Positions 36,351 through 45,832 of a stretch of DNA of 64,000 bases are shown here, in pieces (the first letter of the stretch is position 1; every line of letters starts with the position of its first letter). Below the pieces are notes generated by a model. That model was not told the origin of the DNA. It made no database searches and saw nothing but the letters and a program-made list of their open reading frames with translations. Both the position numbers and the translations under genes were made by a program. The DNA comes from DATFVA01 sp963764235 (lineage in GTDB: Bacteria > Bacteroidota > Ignavibacteria > Ignavibacteriales > Ignavibacteriaceae), in assembly GCA_963764235.1 (NCBI GenBank), contig CAVXRO010000014.1, forward strand, positions 1 to 64,000. The letters are read 5' to 3'.

Positions 36351-37293
36351 TAAGATGCCTTCCGGTTAATGTGGTAAACAGATCATCGAGAGTCTTTCTC
36401 CTGCTCTCGAAATCCTTCAGCTGGATATTTTTCGATTTAAGATAATTAATGAACTCAGGCAGTTTAGTTTCAAGGTCGTCAATTGTAATGATGCCTTTTC
36501 TTTTATTCTCATCCCAGCTGATCTCAAACTCTGAATTACCATTTATTAATTCCCTGATATCAGTATCCGATCCTTCGGGAGTAAATTCAATAATTTTTTT
36601 TTCATCGGAATTCAACAGTTCTTCACGGGCTCCCTCAAGCAGGATTTTACCACTGTCAATAATTATTATGTAATCGCAGAGCTGCGCAGCCTCCTCCATA
36701 TAATGTGTGGTTAATATAAGGGAGGTATGTGCTTTTGCCTTAAGCTGCAGGAGTATATGCCAGATCTCCCGCCTTGCGTTGGGATCCAGTCCCGTAGTTG
36801 GTTCATCCAGCAGCAGAAGTTTAGGTTTATTCAGCAGGGCAATTCCGAGAGCAAGCTTCTGGCGCTGGCCGCCCGATAGGTTTACCGTATAGGATTTCTT
36901 TTTCTCATTGAGATTTATTTCAGAAATAATTTCACTAACCCTTTCATCTCCAAGCTGGTAGAAACCGGCAAATAATTTCATCGTTTCCTCGACCGTAAGC
37001 TTGTCTATGAATCGTGTTTCCTGCAGTGAAAGTCCTATTGATCTGTGAAGTTCATTCTGATTACCCTCCCACTTCTTTCCAAGTATGGTGATTTCGCCTC
37101 TGTCGGGTTTCTGAATCCCTTCAATCATCTCAACCAGAGTAGTTTTCCCTGCACCGTTGGGACCAAGCAAAGCAGTAAACTGTCCTTGCTGAATGGTAAG
37201 GTTCACTCCGTTTACGGCTTTGACTGCCTTAAACGATTTATAGACATCTTTCACCTCTACAACAGGAAGATCCTCTGGGTTTTCTCTGGACAT
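36343..37293 (-). CDS. ABC transporter ATP-binding protein
   Basis: A 316-residue nucleotide-binding subunit. Walker A GPNGAGKTT (about 42-50), Q-loop SLQETRF, signature LSGGQRQKLALG, Walker B LLLLDEPTTGLDP and the H-loop in LTTHYMEE are all present. The C-terminal 80 residues form an extension typical of the DrrA/CcmA-like exporter group. It is the first gene of a two-gene unit with the permease at 35226 (8-base overlap). It is divergent from the SDR gene at 37759 across a 465-base gap that should hold its promoter. Confidence 0.94.
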   Translation of the reverse strand: MSRENPEDLPVVEVKDVYKSFKAVKAVNGVNLTIQQGQFTALLGPNGAGKTTLVEMIEGIQKPDRGEITILGKKWEGNQNELHRSIGLSLQETRFIDKLTVEETMKLFAGFYQLGDERVSEIISEINLNEKKKSYTVNLSGGQRQKLALGIALLNKPKLLLLDEPTTGLDPNARREIWHILLQLKAKAHTSLILTTHYMEEAAQLCDYIIIIDSGKILLEGAREELLNSDEKKIIEFTPEGSDTDIRELINGNSEFEISWDENKRKGIITIDDLETKLPEFINYLKSKNIQLKDFESRRKTLDDLFTTLTGRHLNA

Positions 37294-37758
37294 AATCTGC
37301 TGTCTCGTTTCTTCTAAAAATGGCTGAAATCAGATTCAGAAACTTAAAGGAAGATCAGTATTAATACAAAAAAAGATGAATACCCTCAAAGATTTTCTGA
37401 ATTACTATGGCCGTCTGTATTGCTTCAAATCCAGGTGCTATGGAAAAACATATTATTGAAAGATTTGGGGAATTTTCATAGCGTGTTCAGAGAGATCTTA
37501 GGATTCCGGTTTTAGAACGTATTCAGAACGTTTTCAGATACTATTTAGCTTGTATCAACCCTGGCTTGTCTTATCGTATAAATCTTCTCCCTTTGAGACC
37601 TGAAAGTGCAATGAATACGCTGTAAACCCGACTTTCAACACTTATCGTATCCACATGATACAAATTAATTGGATATGATTATTCTCCGGTCTTTGCTTTT
37701 TAAAGTGACCAATATTAAACTTCCTTTAATTCATAAAATTTAATTTAGAGCACGAAAG
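37294..37758. other. Divergent intergenic region with short repeats
   Basis: 465 bases between the ABC operon (minus) and the SDR gene (plus). The decamer CTTATCGTAT occurs twice in direct orientation (37570-37579 and 37641-37650). TTCAGA-type words recur at about 37484-37535. No ORF, RNA gene or strong hairpin was recognised. It probably contains the two divergent promoters. Confidence 0.5.
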
Positions 37759-38493
37759 ATGAAAACAACAGGAAACACAATACTTATAACCGGCGGTACT
37801 TCGGGCATCGGGAGAGGCTTTGCGGAGGAATTCTTTCAACGGAACAATACTGTTATTGTATGCGGCAGAAGGGAAGAACGCCTGCAGGAAATACAGCAGC
37901 AGTTTCCCGGCATAATAACAACCATGTGCGATGTATCCATAGTTGAAGAAAGAGAAGCTCTTTTTCAATGGGCCGTTGAAACCTTTCCGGAATTAAATAT
38001 ACTGATCAATAATGCTGGGATTCAGCTTCCTTGCGATATGACCAGGGAAGTAGATATAGATAAAGTCACTCAGGAAATCGAAATAAATCTGACGGCGCCC
38101 ATTCATCTTGCCTCGCTGTTTGCAGAACAATTTGCCGGAAGAGATGAGGCTGCAGTTATTAATATTTCATCGGGACTTGCATTTGTACCCATAGCATTTA
38201 TGCCGGTTTACTGTGCTACCAAGGCAGCTCTTCATTCCATCACTATGTCATTGCGGCACCAGCTGAAGGATACTTCCGTGAAAGTTTTTGAGATCATACC
38301 ACCGTCGGTTGATACTGAACTGGGTCACCAGAGACGGGCGGATAAAAGTCAGTCTCACGGCGGTATGCCCGCAAGAGAATTTATTGATGAAGCGATGGAT
38401 GCGATTGAACAGAATGAATTTGAAATCGCGGTAGGACAGGCGGTTAACCTCAGGGAAAAAGGTGAGGATCTGTTTAAAAGATTGAATGGTTAA
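37759..38493 (+). CDS. Short-chain dehydrogenase/reductase (DltE-like)
   Basis: A 244-residue Rossmann-fold oxidoreductase. The cofactor loop TGGTSGIGRG (about 12-21), NNAG (about 79), the catalytic serine in NISSGLA (about 137) and YCATKAALH (Tyr and Lys about 151-155) are present. The C-terminus IEQNEFEIAVGQAVNLREKG resembles DltE-type SDRs. An R in CGRREERL after the second strand suggests NADP(H). A GAAAG-type ribosome site precedes the ATG. The gene appears monocistronic, with repetitive DNA following. The substrate is unknown. Confidence 0.92.
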   Translation: MKTTGNTILITGGTSGIGRGFAEEFFQRNNTVIVCGRREERLQEIQQQFPGIITTMCDVSIVEEREALFQWAVETFPELNILINNAGIQLPCDMTREVDIDKVTQEIEINLTAPIHLASLFAEQFAGRDEAAVINISSGLAFVPIAFMPVYCATKAALHSITMSLRHQLKDTSVKVFEIIPPSVDTELGHQRRADKSQSHGGMPAREFIDEAMDAIEQNEFEIAVGQAVNLREKGEDLFKRLNG

Positions 38494-38600
38494 ATTGCTA
38501 AATGGTTAAATGGTTAGATTGTTAGATTGTATGAGAATGAATGATGATCTACTAATCTGCTAATTCGCCAATTCGTTAATACGCCAATCTCTCAATTCTT
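38484..38600. repeat. Degenerate short direct/inverted repeats between SDR and asnS
   Basis: The first half repeats the 8-mer-like unit TTAAATGGTTA/TTAGATTG several times; the second half carries CTAATCTGCTAATTCGCCAATTCGTTAA, which is roughly the reverse complement of the first half. The whole can fold into a long imperfect hairpin of about 45 bases per arm around GAGAATGAATGATGATC. It lies directly after the SDR stop and before the asnS promoter. Confidence 0.6.
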
Positions 38601-38630
38601 TGCATTTATAAGCACCCCTCTTTATATTTG
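38599..38630 (+). promoter_or_regulatory. asnS promoter of Bacteroidota type
   Basis: TTTG at 38599-38602, exactly 20 bases, then TATATTTG at 38623-38630 matches the TTTG-N19-21-TAnnTTTG consensus perfectly. The asnS ATG is at 38664. Confidence 0.75.
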
Positions 38631-38663
38631 TCAATTAAAATTTTTAACATATTGAAGTAATTA

Positions 38664-39959
38664 ATGCAGAAGATATTCATATCAGACTTATCGAAATACG
38701 TTGGCAAAGAAATTAAGATACAGGGCTGGCTTTATAATAAAAGATCAAGCGGTAAACTGCATTTTCTCATCCTGAGAGACGGTACCGGTTACCTTCAATG
38801 TGTATTCTTTAAGGGGAATGTTTCTGAAGAGGTATTTGATTTAGCAGGCAGGATAGGACAAGAGTCGTCTATAGAAATTACGGGGAAAGTAAAAGCAGAA
38901 AACAGATCTCCTGGCGGTTATGAATTGGATGCGTCCGACCTGAAAATTATTTCAGAATCTCACGATTATCCTATTACTCTCAAGGAGCATGGAATTGAAT
39001 TCCTTATGGACAACCGTCACCTCTGGTTAAGATCGAGTAAACAGGTTGCCATACTGCGGGTACGTCATAGAATCGTTAAAGCTATAAGGGACTTTTTTGA
39101 CGGCAACGGATTTACACTGATGGATCCGCCGATTTTAACTCCTTCTTCCTGTGAAGGTACTTCCACACTTTTTGAAACTGAATATTTCGATCTGGGTAAA
39201 GCCTATCTTACTCAGTCGGGTCAGTTATATGCTGAGGCAGGAGCTATGGCCTTAGGTAAAGTATATACATTCGGACCTACGTTCCGTGCAGAAAAGTCAA
39301 AAACAAAGAGGCACCTTACAGAATTCTGGATGTGCGAACCTGAAGTTGCTTTCGCTGATCTGAATGATGATATGGACCTTGCTGAGGAATTCCTTGAATA
39401 TATTGTACAGACTGTTCTTAAAGACAGGGAAGATGAACTGAAAGTTCTTGAAAGAGATACGAAGTTCCTAACGAATGTTAAAAAGCCGCTTCCAAGAATT
39501 TCCTATGATGAAGCCGTTGAAATATTGAAGAAGAACGAAAGTGAATTCGAGTACGGAAATGATTTCGGGGCCCCGGATGAGACCATCATATCTAACCAGT
39601 TTGACAGGCCGGTGATGGTTCACCGCTATCCTGCTGCCGTTAAAGCTTTCTATATGAAAAGAGATCCTGAGAATCCGAACCTGGCGCTGGCTGTAGACGT
39701 ACTTGCTCCTGAGGGATACGGTGAAATAATCGGCGGCAGTCAGAGGGAAGACGATGTTGATCTTCTTATTGAAAGAATAGAAGAACACGAGCTGCCGATG
39801 AAAGACTTTGAGTGGTATCTTGATTTGAGGAGGTTCGGTTCGGTTCCGCATTCAGGCTTCGGACTGGGACTTGAAAGAACTGTATCCTGGATATGCGGAC
39901 TTGAACATATCAGGGAAACAATTCCGTTCCCGAGAATGATCTATAGAAATACTCCATAG
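38664..39959 (+). CDS. asnS: Asparaginyl-tRNA synthetase
   Basis: A 431-residue class IIb aminoacyl-tRNA synthetase that charges tRNA-Asn. The N-terminal OB-fold anticodon-binding domain (about 1-105: GKEIKIQGWLYNKRSSGKLHF) is followed by the catalytic core with motif 2 (FGPTFRAEKSKTKRHLTEF) and motif 3 (GFGLGLERTVSWICG). PPILTPSSCEGTSTLF and SGQLYAEA are AsnRS-type rather than AspRS-type. Its promoter is one of the best in the window. The next gene, nuoJ, begins 98 bases downstream after a stretch with CATC/CATAC short repeats. The identification is very secure. Confidence 0.97.
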   Translation: MQKIFISDLSKYVGKEIKIQGWLYNKRSSGKLHFLILRDGTGYLQCVFFKGNVSEEVFDLAGRIGQESSIEITGKVKAENRSPGGYELDASDLKIISESHDYPITLKEHGIEFLMDNRHLWLRSSKQVAILRVRHRIVKAIRDFFDGNGFTLMDPPILTPSSCEGTSTLFETEYFDLGKAYLTQSGQLYAEAGAMALGKVYTFGPTFRAEKSKTKRHLTEFWMCEPEVAFADLNDDMDLAEEFLEYIVQTVLKDREDELKVLERDTKFLTNVKKPLPRISYDEAVEILKKNESEFEYGNDFGAPDETIISNQFDRPVMVHRYPAAVKAFYMKRDPENPNLALAVDVLAPEGYGEIIGGSQREDDVDLLIERIEEHELPMKDFEWYLDLRRFGSVPHSGFGLGLERTVSWICGLEHIRETIPFPRMIYRNTP

Positions 39960-40057
39960 GTATTGATAAGAATGACTGCTCTGCAAAATTTAAACAAGGT
40001 GATGAATTTAATGGGTTTTCCATCGTACATCATACATCAACCATCATACATTTTCCT

Positions 40058-40567
40058 ATGTCATTAGAAATTATTCTTTTTATTCTCTTCGCTGCGGTAG
40101 CTGCTGTTTCCTCAGTCATTATGATTACACGAAGCGATGCAGTTATTGCCTCATTGTTTTTAATACTTAATTTTGCCGCACTTGCCGGTCTTTATCTCCT
40201 GCTGAATGCTCAGTTTATTGCAGTTGCACAGGTGATTGTTTATGCCGGTGCAATTATGGTATTATTCCTTTTTGTAATAATGCTTTTACGACCCCAGAAA
40301 GAAAATATTCTTGGTAAAAAGCCTGCGATCAAGATTATGGCAGTGGTTGTCGCTGCACTTGTATTCGTCCAGATTGCTTATATGATTTTCTTTTCAAAGT
40401 CCGGCGACATAACCGGTGAAGCCGCAGCAAGCGTTAAAGCAGGCACCGTTGAATCAATAGGGAGAGAACTTTTTACAAATTATATAATACCTTTTGAGGC
40501 TGCCGGGTTCCTGCTTCTTGCGGCAACAATTGGTGCATTAGTATTAGCTAAAAAGAAATTCGAATAG
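40058..40567 (+). CDS. nuoJ: NADH-quinone oxidoreductase subunit J (canonical set)
   Basis: A 169-residue, five-helix subunit of normal size. The TM3 motif VIVYAGAIMVLFLFVIML is canonical, unlike the nuoJ at 18856, and there is no His/Met insertion. It opens a plus-strand run nuoJ-K-L-M-(ion transporter)-(hypothetical)-N. The other complex I genes (A-I) are not in this stretch, so the locus would depend on subunits encoded elsewhere. It ends 3 bases before nuoK. It forms part of the proton-conducting membrane arm. Confidence 0.95.
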   Translation: MSLEIILFILFAAVAAVSSVIMITRSDAVIASLFLILNFAALAGLYLLLNAQFIAVAQVIVYAGAIMVLFLFVIMLLRPQKENILGKKPAIKIMAVVVAALVFVQIAYMIFFSKSGDITGEAAASVKAGTVESIGRELFTNYIIPFEAAGFLLLAATIGALVLAKKKFE

Positions 40568-40570
40568 ATT

Positions 40571-40876
40571 ATGCAGATTCCAATAGAATATTATCTTATC
40601 CTGAGTGCATTTATGTTCGCGGTCGGCGTAACTGGGGTAATGATCAGGAGAAATGCAATAATTGTTTTTATGTCCGTTGAACTTATGCTGAATTCAGCTA
40701 ACCTGACGCTCGTTGCATTTTCTTCTTACCTTGGTAATTCGGTCGGACAACTGTTTGTCTTTTTTGTGATGACGGTGGCCGCTGCCGAAGCCGCGGTAGG
40801 ACTGGCGATAATAATTGCGCTCTTCAGAAATAAATTAACACTGAATATAGACGAAATAAATATCCTGAAGTGGTAA
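40571..40876 (+). CDS. nuoK: NADH-quinone oxidoreductase subunit K (canonical set)
   Basis: A 101-residue, three-helix protein. The two essential glutamates are present in MSVELMLNSANL and AAAEAAVGLAI, the textbook NuoK motifs. The spacing from nuoJ is 3 bases and to nuoL 39 bases. Along with its neighbours it belongs to the membrane arm of complex I. Confidence 0.95.
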   Translation: MQIPIEYYLILSAFMFAVGVTGVMIRRNAIIVFMSVELMLNSANLTLVAFSSYLGNSVGQLFVFFVMTVAAAEAAVGLAIIIALFRNKLTLNIDEINILKW

Positions 40877-40915
40877 CCCGGTTTATCACTTCAATTTCTT
40901 AATCAGCAGAACTTT

Positions 40916-42854
40916 ATGATTAATCTTATATACTTAACAATTCTTCTTCCGCTTGCAGGCTTCCTGGTAAATGGAATATTTGGTTCCCGTATTAAAAACG
41001 AAAAAGTTATCGGAATAATCGGAAGTGGGGTAATCGGATTATCATTCCTCGTAACTGCAGGAGCGTTCTTGCAAACACTTGGTCTTCCGGTAGAGGAGAG
41101 GCAGCATATTGTTAATCTCTTCACCTGGCTTCATGTTGGTAATCTTAATGTGGGCTTTTCATATCAGGTGGATCAACTCTCACTGGTTATGGCGTTAATC
41201 GTTACCGGGGTCGGGTTTATTATTCATGTATATTCTATAGGATATATGCATGGAGATAAAGGCTTCTGGAGGTTCTTTGCATATATGAACCTTTTCATAT
41301 TCGCAATGATGAACCTGATACTCGGTGATAATTTTGTCCTGCTATTCCTCGGATGGGAGGGAGTTGGTCTATGCTCTTATCTACTGATTGGTTTCTGGTA
41401 CGACAGAAAGTTCGAAAATAGTACTACCAGCGACGCTGCTAAAAAGGCTTTTATTGTAAACAGGATAGGTGACTTCGGTTTCCTCCTGGGGATGTTCCTG
41501 ATTTATATGACATTCGGGAGTCTGAATTTTAACGAAGTTTTTGCCCGTGCAAATGTATTAAATGTGCACGAAGGTGTTTTCACTTTAATAGCCCTGTTCC
41601 TATTTATCGGTGCAACAGGAAAATCAGCACAGATCCCATTGTTTGTATGGCTGCCCGACGCAATGGCAGGTCCAACCCCGGTTTCTGCTCTGATACATGC
41701 TGCGACCATGGTGACTGCCGGTGTATATATGGTTGCGAGATGCTCGATAATATTTGTTTCGGCTCCTGCTATAATGACCCTTGTAGCAGTAATCGGGGTG
41801 GTTACAGCATTATTTGCCGCATCAATAGGTATCGTTCAGAATGATATCAAAAAGGTGCTTGCATATTCTACTATAAGTCAGCTCGGCTATATGTTTTTAG
41901 CGATGGGAGTCGGTGCTTTCTCCGCGGGAATATTTCATGTAATGACTCATGCTTTTTTCAAGGCGCTGTTATTCCTCGGAGCCGGTTCTGTAATACATGC
42001 AATGCATGAACACCAGGATATACAGGGATTCGGCGGTCTTAAAAAAATACATGCCCAAAACCGGAATTACCTTCCTCATTGCCGCTCTGGCTATTTCGGG
42101 AATACCGCCGCTGTCGGGATTCTTCAGCAAAGATGAAATTCTCTGGTTCTCTTTTGCCAATGGAAGTTTCGTACTCTGGCTGATTGGTGCTATTACTGCG
42201 TTAATGACTGCATTTTATATGTTCCGTCTCTACTTTCTTACATTCGAAGGAAAGGAAAGGTTCGGCCATAATGTTCATCCCCATGAGTCGCCTTCGGTGA
42301 TGACCATACCGCTTATGATACTGGCTTTCCTTGCTGCTGTCGGCGGATTTATAGGCATACCTGCTTTGTTCTCTGGCGAAGGCGGAAATATGTTTGAGGG
42401 CTGGCTTGCGCCGGTTTTTGAAAATGCAGAACAAAAACTTGCATTATACGGTACACATTCAGCAGGTTCCGAAATCACGCTTATGGTAGTTTCGGTTATA
42501 CTGGCTGTAGGCGGGATATGGATGGCAAGGAGCATTTATATTAAAAATCCGTCTATTGCTGAATCTGCGGCGAAAAGGTTTAAGGGTCTGTACAATCTTC
42601 TCTGGAATAAGTATTTCGTAGATGAAGTATACGACGCTGCAGTGGTTAACCCGATTAAAAAAGGATCTGAAACGGTGCTCTGGAAGTTCACAGACGCTAA
42701 AATAATTGATGGTGCGGTTAATGGTACAGCTTCGGTAATCAGTTTTATTTCGGCAAGGATAAGGAAGATTCAAACCGGGGTGGCCCAGATCTATGCCGTG
42801 GTTATGATGCTGGGAATAGTCATCGCTCTTTTCTGGATTATCTTAAGTTTATAA
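40916..42854 (+). pseudogene. nuoL: NuoL (canonical set), frame broken at an A7 run near 42041
   Basis: Two overlapping frames encode one NuoL of about 646 residues. The first (40916-42136) has WEGVGLCSYLLIGFW, GKSAQIPLFVWLPDAM, SALIHAATMV and HAFFKALLFLGAGSVIHAM. The second (from about 42040) continues KKYMPKTGITFLIAALAIS and PPLSGFFSKDEILW, including the TM12 lysine, to 42854. The junction is a run of seven A at 42041-42047; six A would restore the frame exactly. A homopolymer indel in an otherwise perfect respiratory gene points to a sequencing error. It lies 3 bases before nuoM. Confidence 0.9.
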
Positions 42855-42857
42855 ATT

Positions 42858-44381
42858 ATGGAAAATAGTCACTTACTTACATATCTGCTTTTTACACCGA
42901 TTGCCGGCGCAATCATCCTTTTATTCTTTAACAAGGAAAAAGAAAACGCGGTAAGATGGTTTGGTCTTATAGTTTCGACTATAGCCTTTATAATATCCCT
43001 TGTAATATATTTTAACTTTGATGTTTTAAAACCGGGATTTCAGTTTATTCACCAGTTCACATGGATCGAGAAACTGAATATTAGTTATAAAGTCGGTATC
43101 GACGGACTTGCACTGCTGTTATTATTGCTTACAACATTCCTTACGCCGCTGACTTTATTGTCCAGCTGGTCTGGTATAAATAAGAGAGTAAAAGAATTTA
43201 CTTTCTTTATGCTGATGCTTGAAGCCGGGATGCTCGGAGTATTTATTTCAGTAGACTTATTTCTTTTCTACATTTTCTGGGAAGCAATGCTTATTCCGAT
43301 GTATTTCATCATCGGAATCTGGGGCGGCGACCAGAGAATTTATGCATCTGTAAAGTTTTTCCTTTATACTATGTTCGGCAGTCTCCTTATGCTGATCGCT
43401 ATCATCTGGCTGGCCGTTTATGCGTCAGCACCGCTCGGACATTTTACAACTGATTTGACGGAGCTTTACTCGGTAGGACCAACTATTAAGGAGAATATCC
43501 AGAACTGGATGTTTGCTGCCTTTGCCTTCAGTTTCGCAATTAAAGTACCGCTTTTCCCGCTCCATACCTGGCTGCCAGATGCTCACGTACAGGCACCAAC
43601 CGCCGGAAGCGTTATCCTTGCCGGCGTGCTTCTGAAGATGGGTACATATGGATTGTTAAGGTTCTGTCTGCCACTCTTTCCGCAGGCAGCAGTGACCTTT
43701 GCTCCCTACATTTCAGTGCTGGCAGTTATTGGAATAATTTACGGTGCTCTCGTTGCTATGGTTCAGAAAGATATGAAAAAGCTGGTCGCTTATTCTTCAG
43801 TTGCCCACCTTGGCTTTGTTGTTCTCGGCATATTTGCGATGACACAGGAAGCCGTACAGGGCGCTGTGATACAGATGGTTAACCATGGTTTATCTACAGG
43901 TGCTTTGTTTCTTTTAGTAGGAGTTATTTATGAAAGAACTCATACCCGGGAAATCGCACAGTATGGCGGTATCGCCAGGATAGTTCCGATATATGCTTTT
44001 GCGCTGCTGTTCGCATCTCTTTCTTCCATAGGGCTTCCGGGACTGAATGGTTTCGTCGGTGAGTTTTTAATTTTATTAGGTTCATTTAAATCTTCTGTTC
44101 TCGGCAGCTGGTGGTTCACTATTTTTGCCGCATCAGGAGTAATCTTTGCAGCAGTTTATATGCTGTGGATGTATCAGAGAGTTGCTTTCGGAGAGGTAAC
44201 AAATCCGAAGATGAACTCTCTAACTGATATGAATAAAAGAGAAATTCTTGTACTCGTACCAATTTTCATATTCATTGTCTGGATAGGAATATATCCAAGT
44301 ACATTTTTGAAAATATCAGATAAGTCGACAGCAAAAGTAATTGAGCAGGTGCATGTGCAAACCCAGACAGTCATTGAATAG
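42858..44381 (+). CDS. nuoM: NADH-quinone oxidoreductase subunit M (canonical set)
   Basis: A 507-residue antiporter-like subunit with about 14 helices. Proton-path residues are in place: E in IFWEAMLIPMYFIIGIWGG, K in AIKVPLFPLHTWLPDAH, K in GVLLKMGTYGLLRF and E in GFVGEFLILL. It has conserved MVNHGLSTGALFLLVG. It follows nuoL by 3 bases and precedes the ion-transporter gene by 11 bases. In the classical enzyme it pumps protons in series with NuoL and NuoN. Confidence 0.96.
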   Translation: MENSHLLTYLLFTPIAGAIILLFFNKEKENAVRWFGLIVSTIAFIISLVIYFNFDVLKPGFQFIHQFTWIEKLNISYKVGIDGLALLLLLLTTFLTPLTLLSSWSGINKRVKEFTFFMLMLEAGMLGVFISVDLFLFYIFWEAMLIPMYFIIGIWGGDQRIYASVKFFLYTMFGSLLMLIAIIWLAVYASAPLGHFTTDLTELYSVGPTIKENIQNWMFAAFAFSFAIKVPLFPLHTWLPDAHVQAPTAGSVILAGVLLKMGTYGLLRFCLPLFPQAAVTFAPYISVLAVIGIIYGALVAMVQKDMKKLVAYSSVAHLGFVVLGIFAMTQEAVQGAVIQMVNHGLSTGALFLLVGVIYERTHTREIAQYGGIARIVPIYAFALLFASLSSIGLPGLNGFVGEFLILLGSFKSSVLGSWWFTIFAASGVIFAAVYMLWMYQRVAFGEVTNPKMNSLTDMNKREILVLVPIFIFIVWIGIYPSTFLKISDKSTAKVIEQVHVQTQTVIE

Positions 44382-44392
44382 GAAAATAATAT

Positions 44393-45820
44393 ATGAGATA
44401 CGGCAGCAGAATTTTTGCGGCTATAATATTGTCGTTCTTTTTTTATTGTAATATGAGTGCGGCTGAGATTACGGCAGCACAGGACAGCATTGCTCAGGTA
44501 AGGACGCTTGAACTTGCAGGTGAACATGTTCTTCCTTCGCCTTATATGGTAATCCCCTTTATTGTACTGCTCCTTATGATTGCAACAGGACCGTTGTTTT
44601 ACAAGCACTTCTGGGAAAGACATTACCCGAAGTTGGCGGTCATATTGGGACTTGTTACTGTTTTCTATTACCTGGTTTTTCTGAATGAGTATCACAGTCT
44701 TCTGCATACGCTGGCAGAATATATTTCATTTATAGCCCTTCTGAGTTCTCTCTTTGTGGCTTCGGGAGGAATTTTTATTAAGGTGGACAAAAAAGCCACA
44801 CCTTATATGAATGTTCTTTTTTTATTGTTTGGTGCAATTATATCAAATATTATCGGTACAACCGGTGCTTCAATGCTGCTCATAAGACCTTATATAAAAA
44901 TGAATCAGAACAGGATAAAAGCTTATCATGTTATTTTCTTCATTTTTATCATAAGTAACATTGGAGGGGCCTTAACCCCGATCGGTGATCCTCCTTTATT
45001 CATCGGATTTCTGAGAGGCGTTCCCTTTTTCTGGGTACTCGATAATATCTGGTTTATCTGGATACCGATGATAATTCTTATTCTATCTGTTTTCTTTCTC
45101 TTCGACTGGTTTAACAGCAGAGGGAAAGAAAAACCCGATGAGATAAACTTTACGGGGAAAATAGAGTTCAAGGGATTAAAGAACCTTGGTTATCTTGCGG
45201 TTATTATTTTTGCGGTATTTATTGATCCCGGAATATTTTCGTGGGTTCCTGATTTAAGTCCTCTTCCTTTCGGTATCAGGGAAATAATAATGTTCTCAGT
45301 AGTCTACTTTTCATACAGGCAGGCAGATTCAGAGATACTAAAAGCAAATGAATTTGATTTTGAACCGATTAAAGAAGTTGCTTACCTGTTTATCGGAATA
45401 TTTTTAACAATGGTGCCGGCACTACAGCTTATTGCTGAAGAAGCACGAATCAACAAGGATTTACTCAATGCCGGAACCTTCTACTGGGCGACGGGCGGAT
45501 TATCCTCATTCCTTGACAATACGCCTACATATCTGAACTTTTTGAGTGCGGCAATGGGAAAATATGCTCTGGATGTAAACGTAAAAGCTCACGTGCTTGA
45601 TTTTGTTTCACAGGATATTATTTACCTCAGGGCAATATCAGTTGCTGCAGTATTTTTCGGGGCGATGACCTACATCGGAAATGGGCCCAATTTTATGGTA
45701 AAATCCATATGTGAGAGAGCAGGTATTGAAATGCCGAGCTTCTTTACATATATGGTTAAATATTCGATACCTATACTGATACCTTTGTTCTTTATAATTT
45801 ATTTTCTCTTTTTTCATTAA
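44393..45820 (+). CDS. CitMHS-2/NhaD-like sodium:proton antiporter-family transporter
   Basis: 475 residues, about 12 membrane helices and an N-terminal signal-like helix (about 8-22, ending near MSAAE). Characteristic pieces are IGTTGASMLLIRPYI, NIGGALTPIGDPPLFIGFLRGVPFF and SSFLDNTPTYLNFLSAAMG, the last two being the paired re-entrant motifs of the ion transporter superfamily (NhaD, ArsB, CitMHS). Databases tend to call this group sodium:proton antiporters or putative citrate transporters. It sits inside the nuo operon, 11 bases after nuoM and 12 before the next gene, which suggests a function coupled to the ion gradient made by the complex. The actual substrate is unknown. Confidence 0.85.
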   Translation: MRYGSRIFAAIILSFFFYCNMSAAEITAAQDSIAQVRTLELAGEHVLPSPYMVIPFIVLLLMIATGPLFYKHFWERHYPKLAVILGLVTVFYYLVFLNEYHSLLHTLAEYISFIALLSSLFVASGGIFIKVDKKATPYMNVLFLLFGAIISNIIGTTGASMLLIRPYIKMNQNRIKAYHVIFFIFIISNIGGALTPIGDPPLFIGFLRGVPFFWVLDNIWFIWIPMIILILSVFFLFDWFNSRGKEKPDEINFTGKIEFKGLKNLGYLAVIIFAVFIDPGIFSWVPDLSPLPFGIREIIMFSVVYFSYRQADSEILKANEFDFEPIKEVAYLFIGIFLTMVPALQLIAEEARINKDLLNAGTFYWATGGLSSFLDNTPTYLNFLSAAMGKYALDVNVKAHVLDFVSQDIIYLRAISVAAVFFGAMTYIGNGPNFMVKSICERAGIEMPSFFTYMVKYSIPILIPLFFIIYFLFFH

Positions 45821-45832
45821 CAGGAGAATTGT

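Noticed and set aside
40013..40052. CATC/CATAC short repeats before nuoJ, considered as a microsatellite or CRISPR-like element
   Set aside because: Units are only 7-9 bases, irregular and too few for an array.
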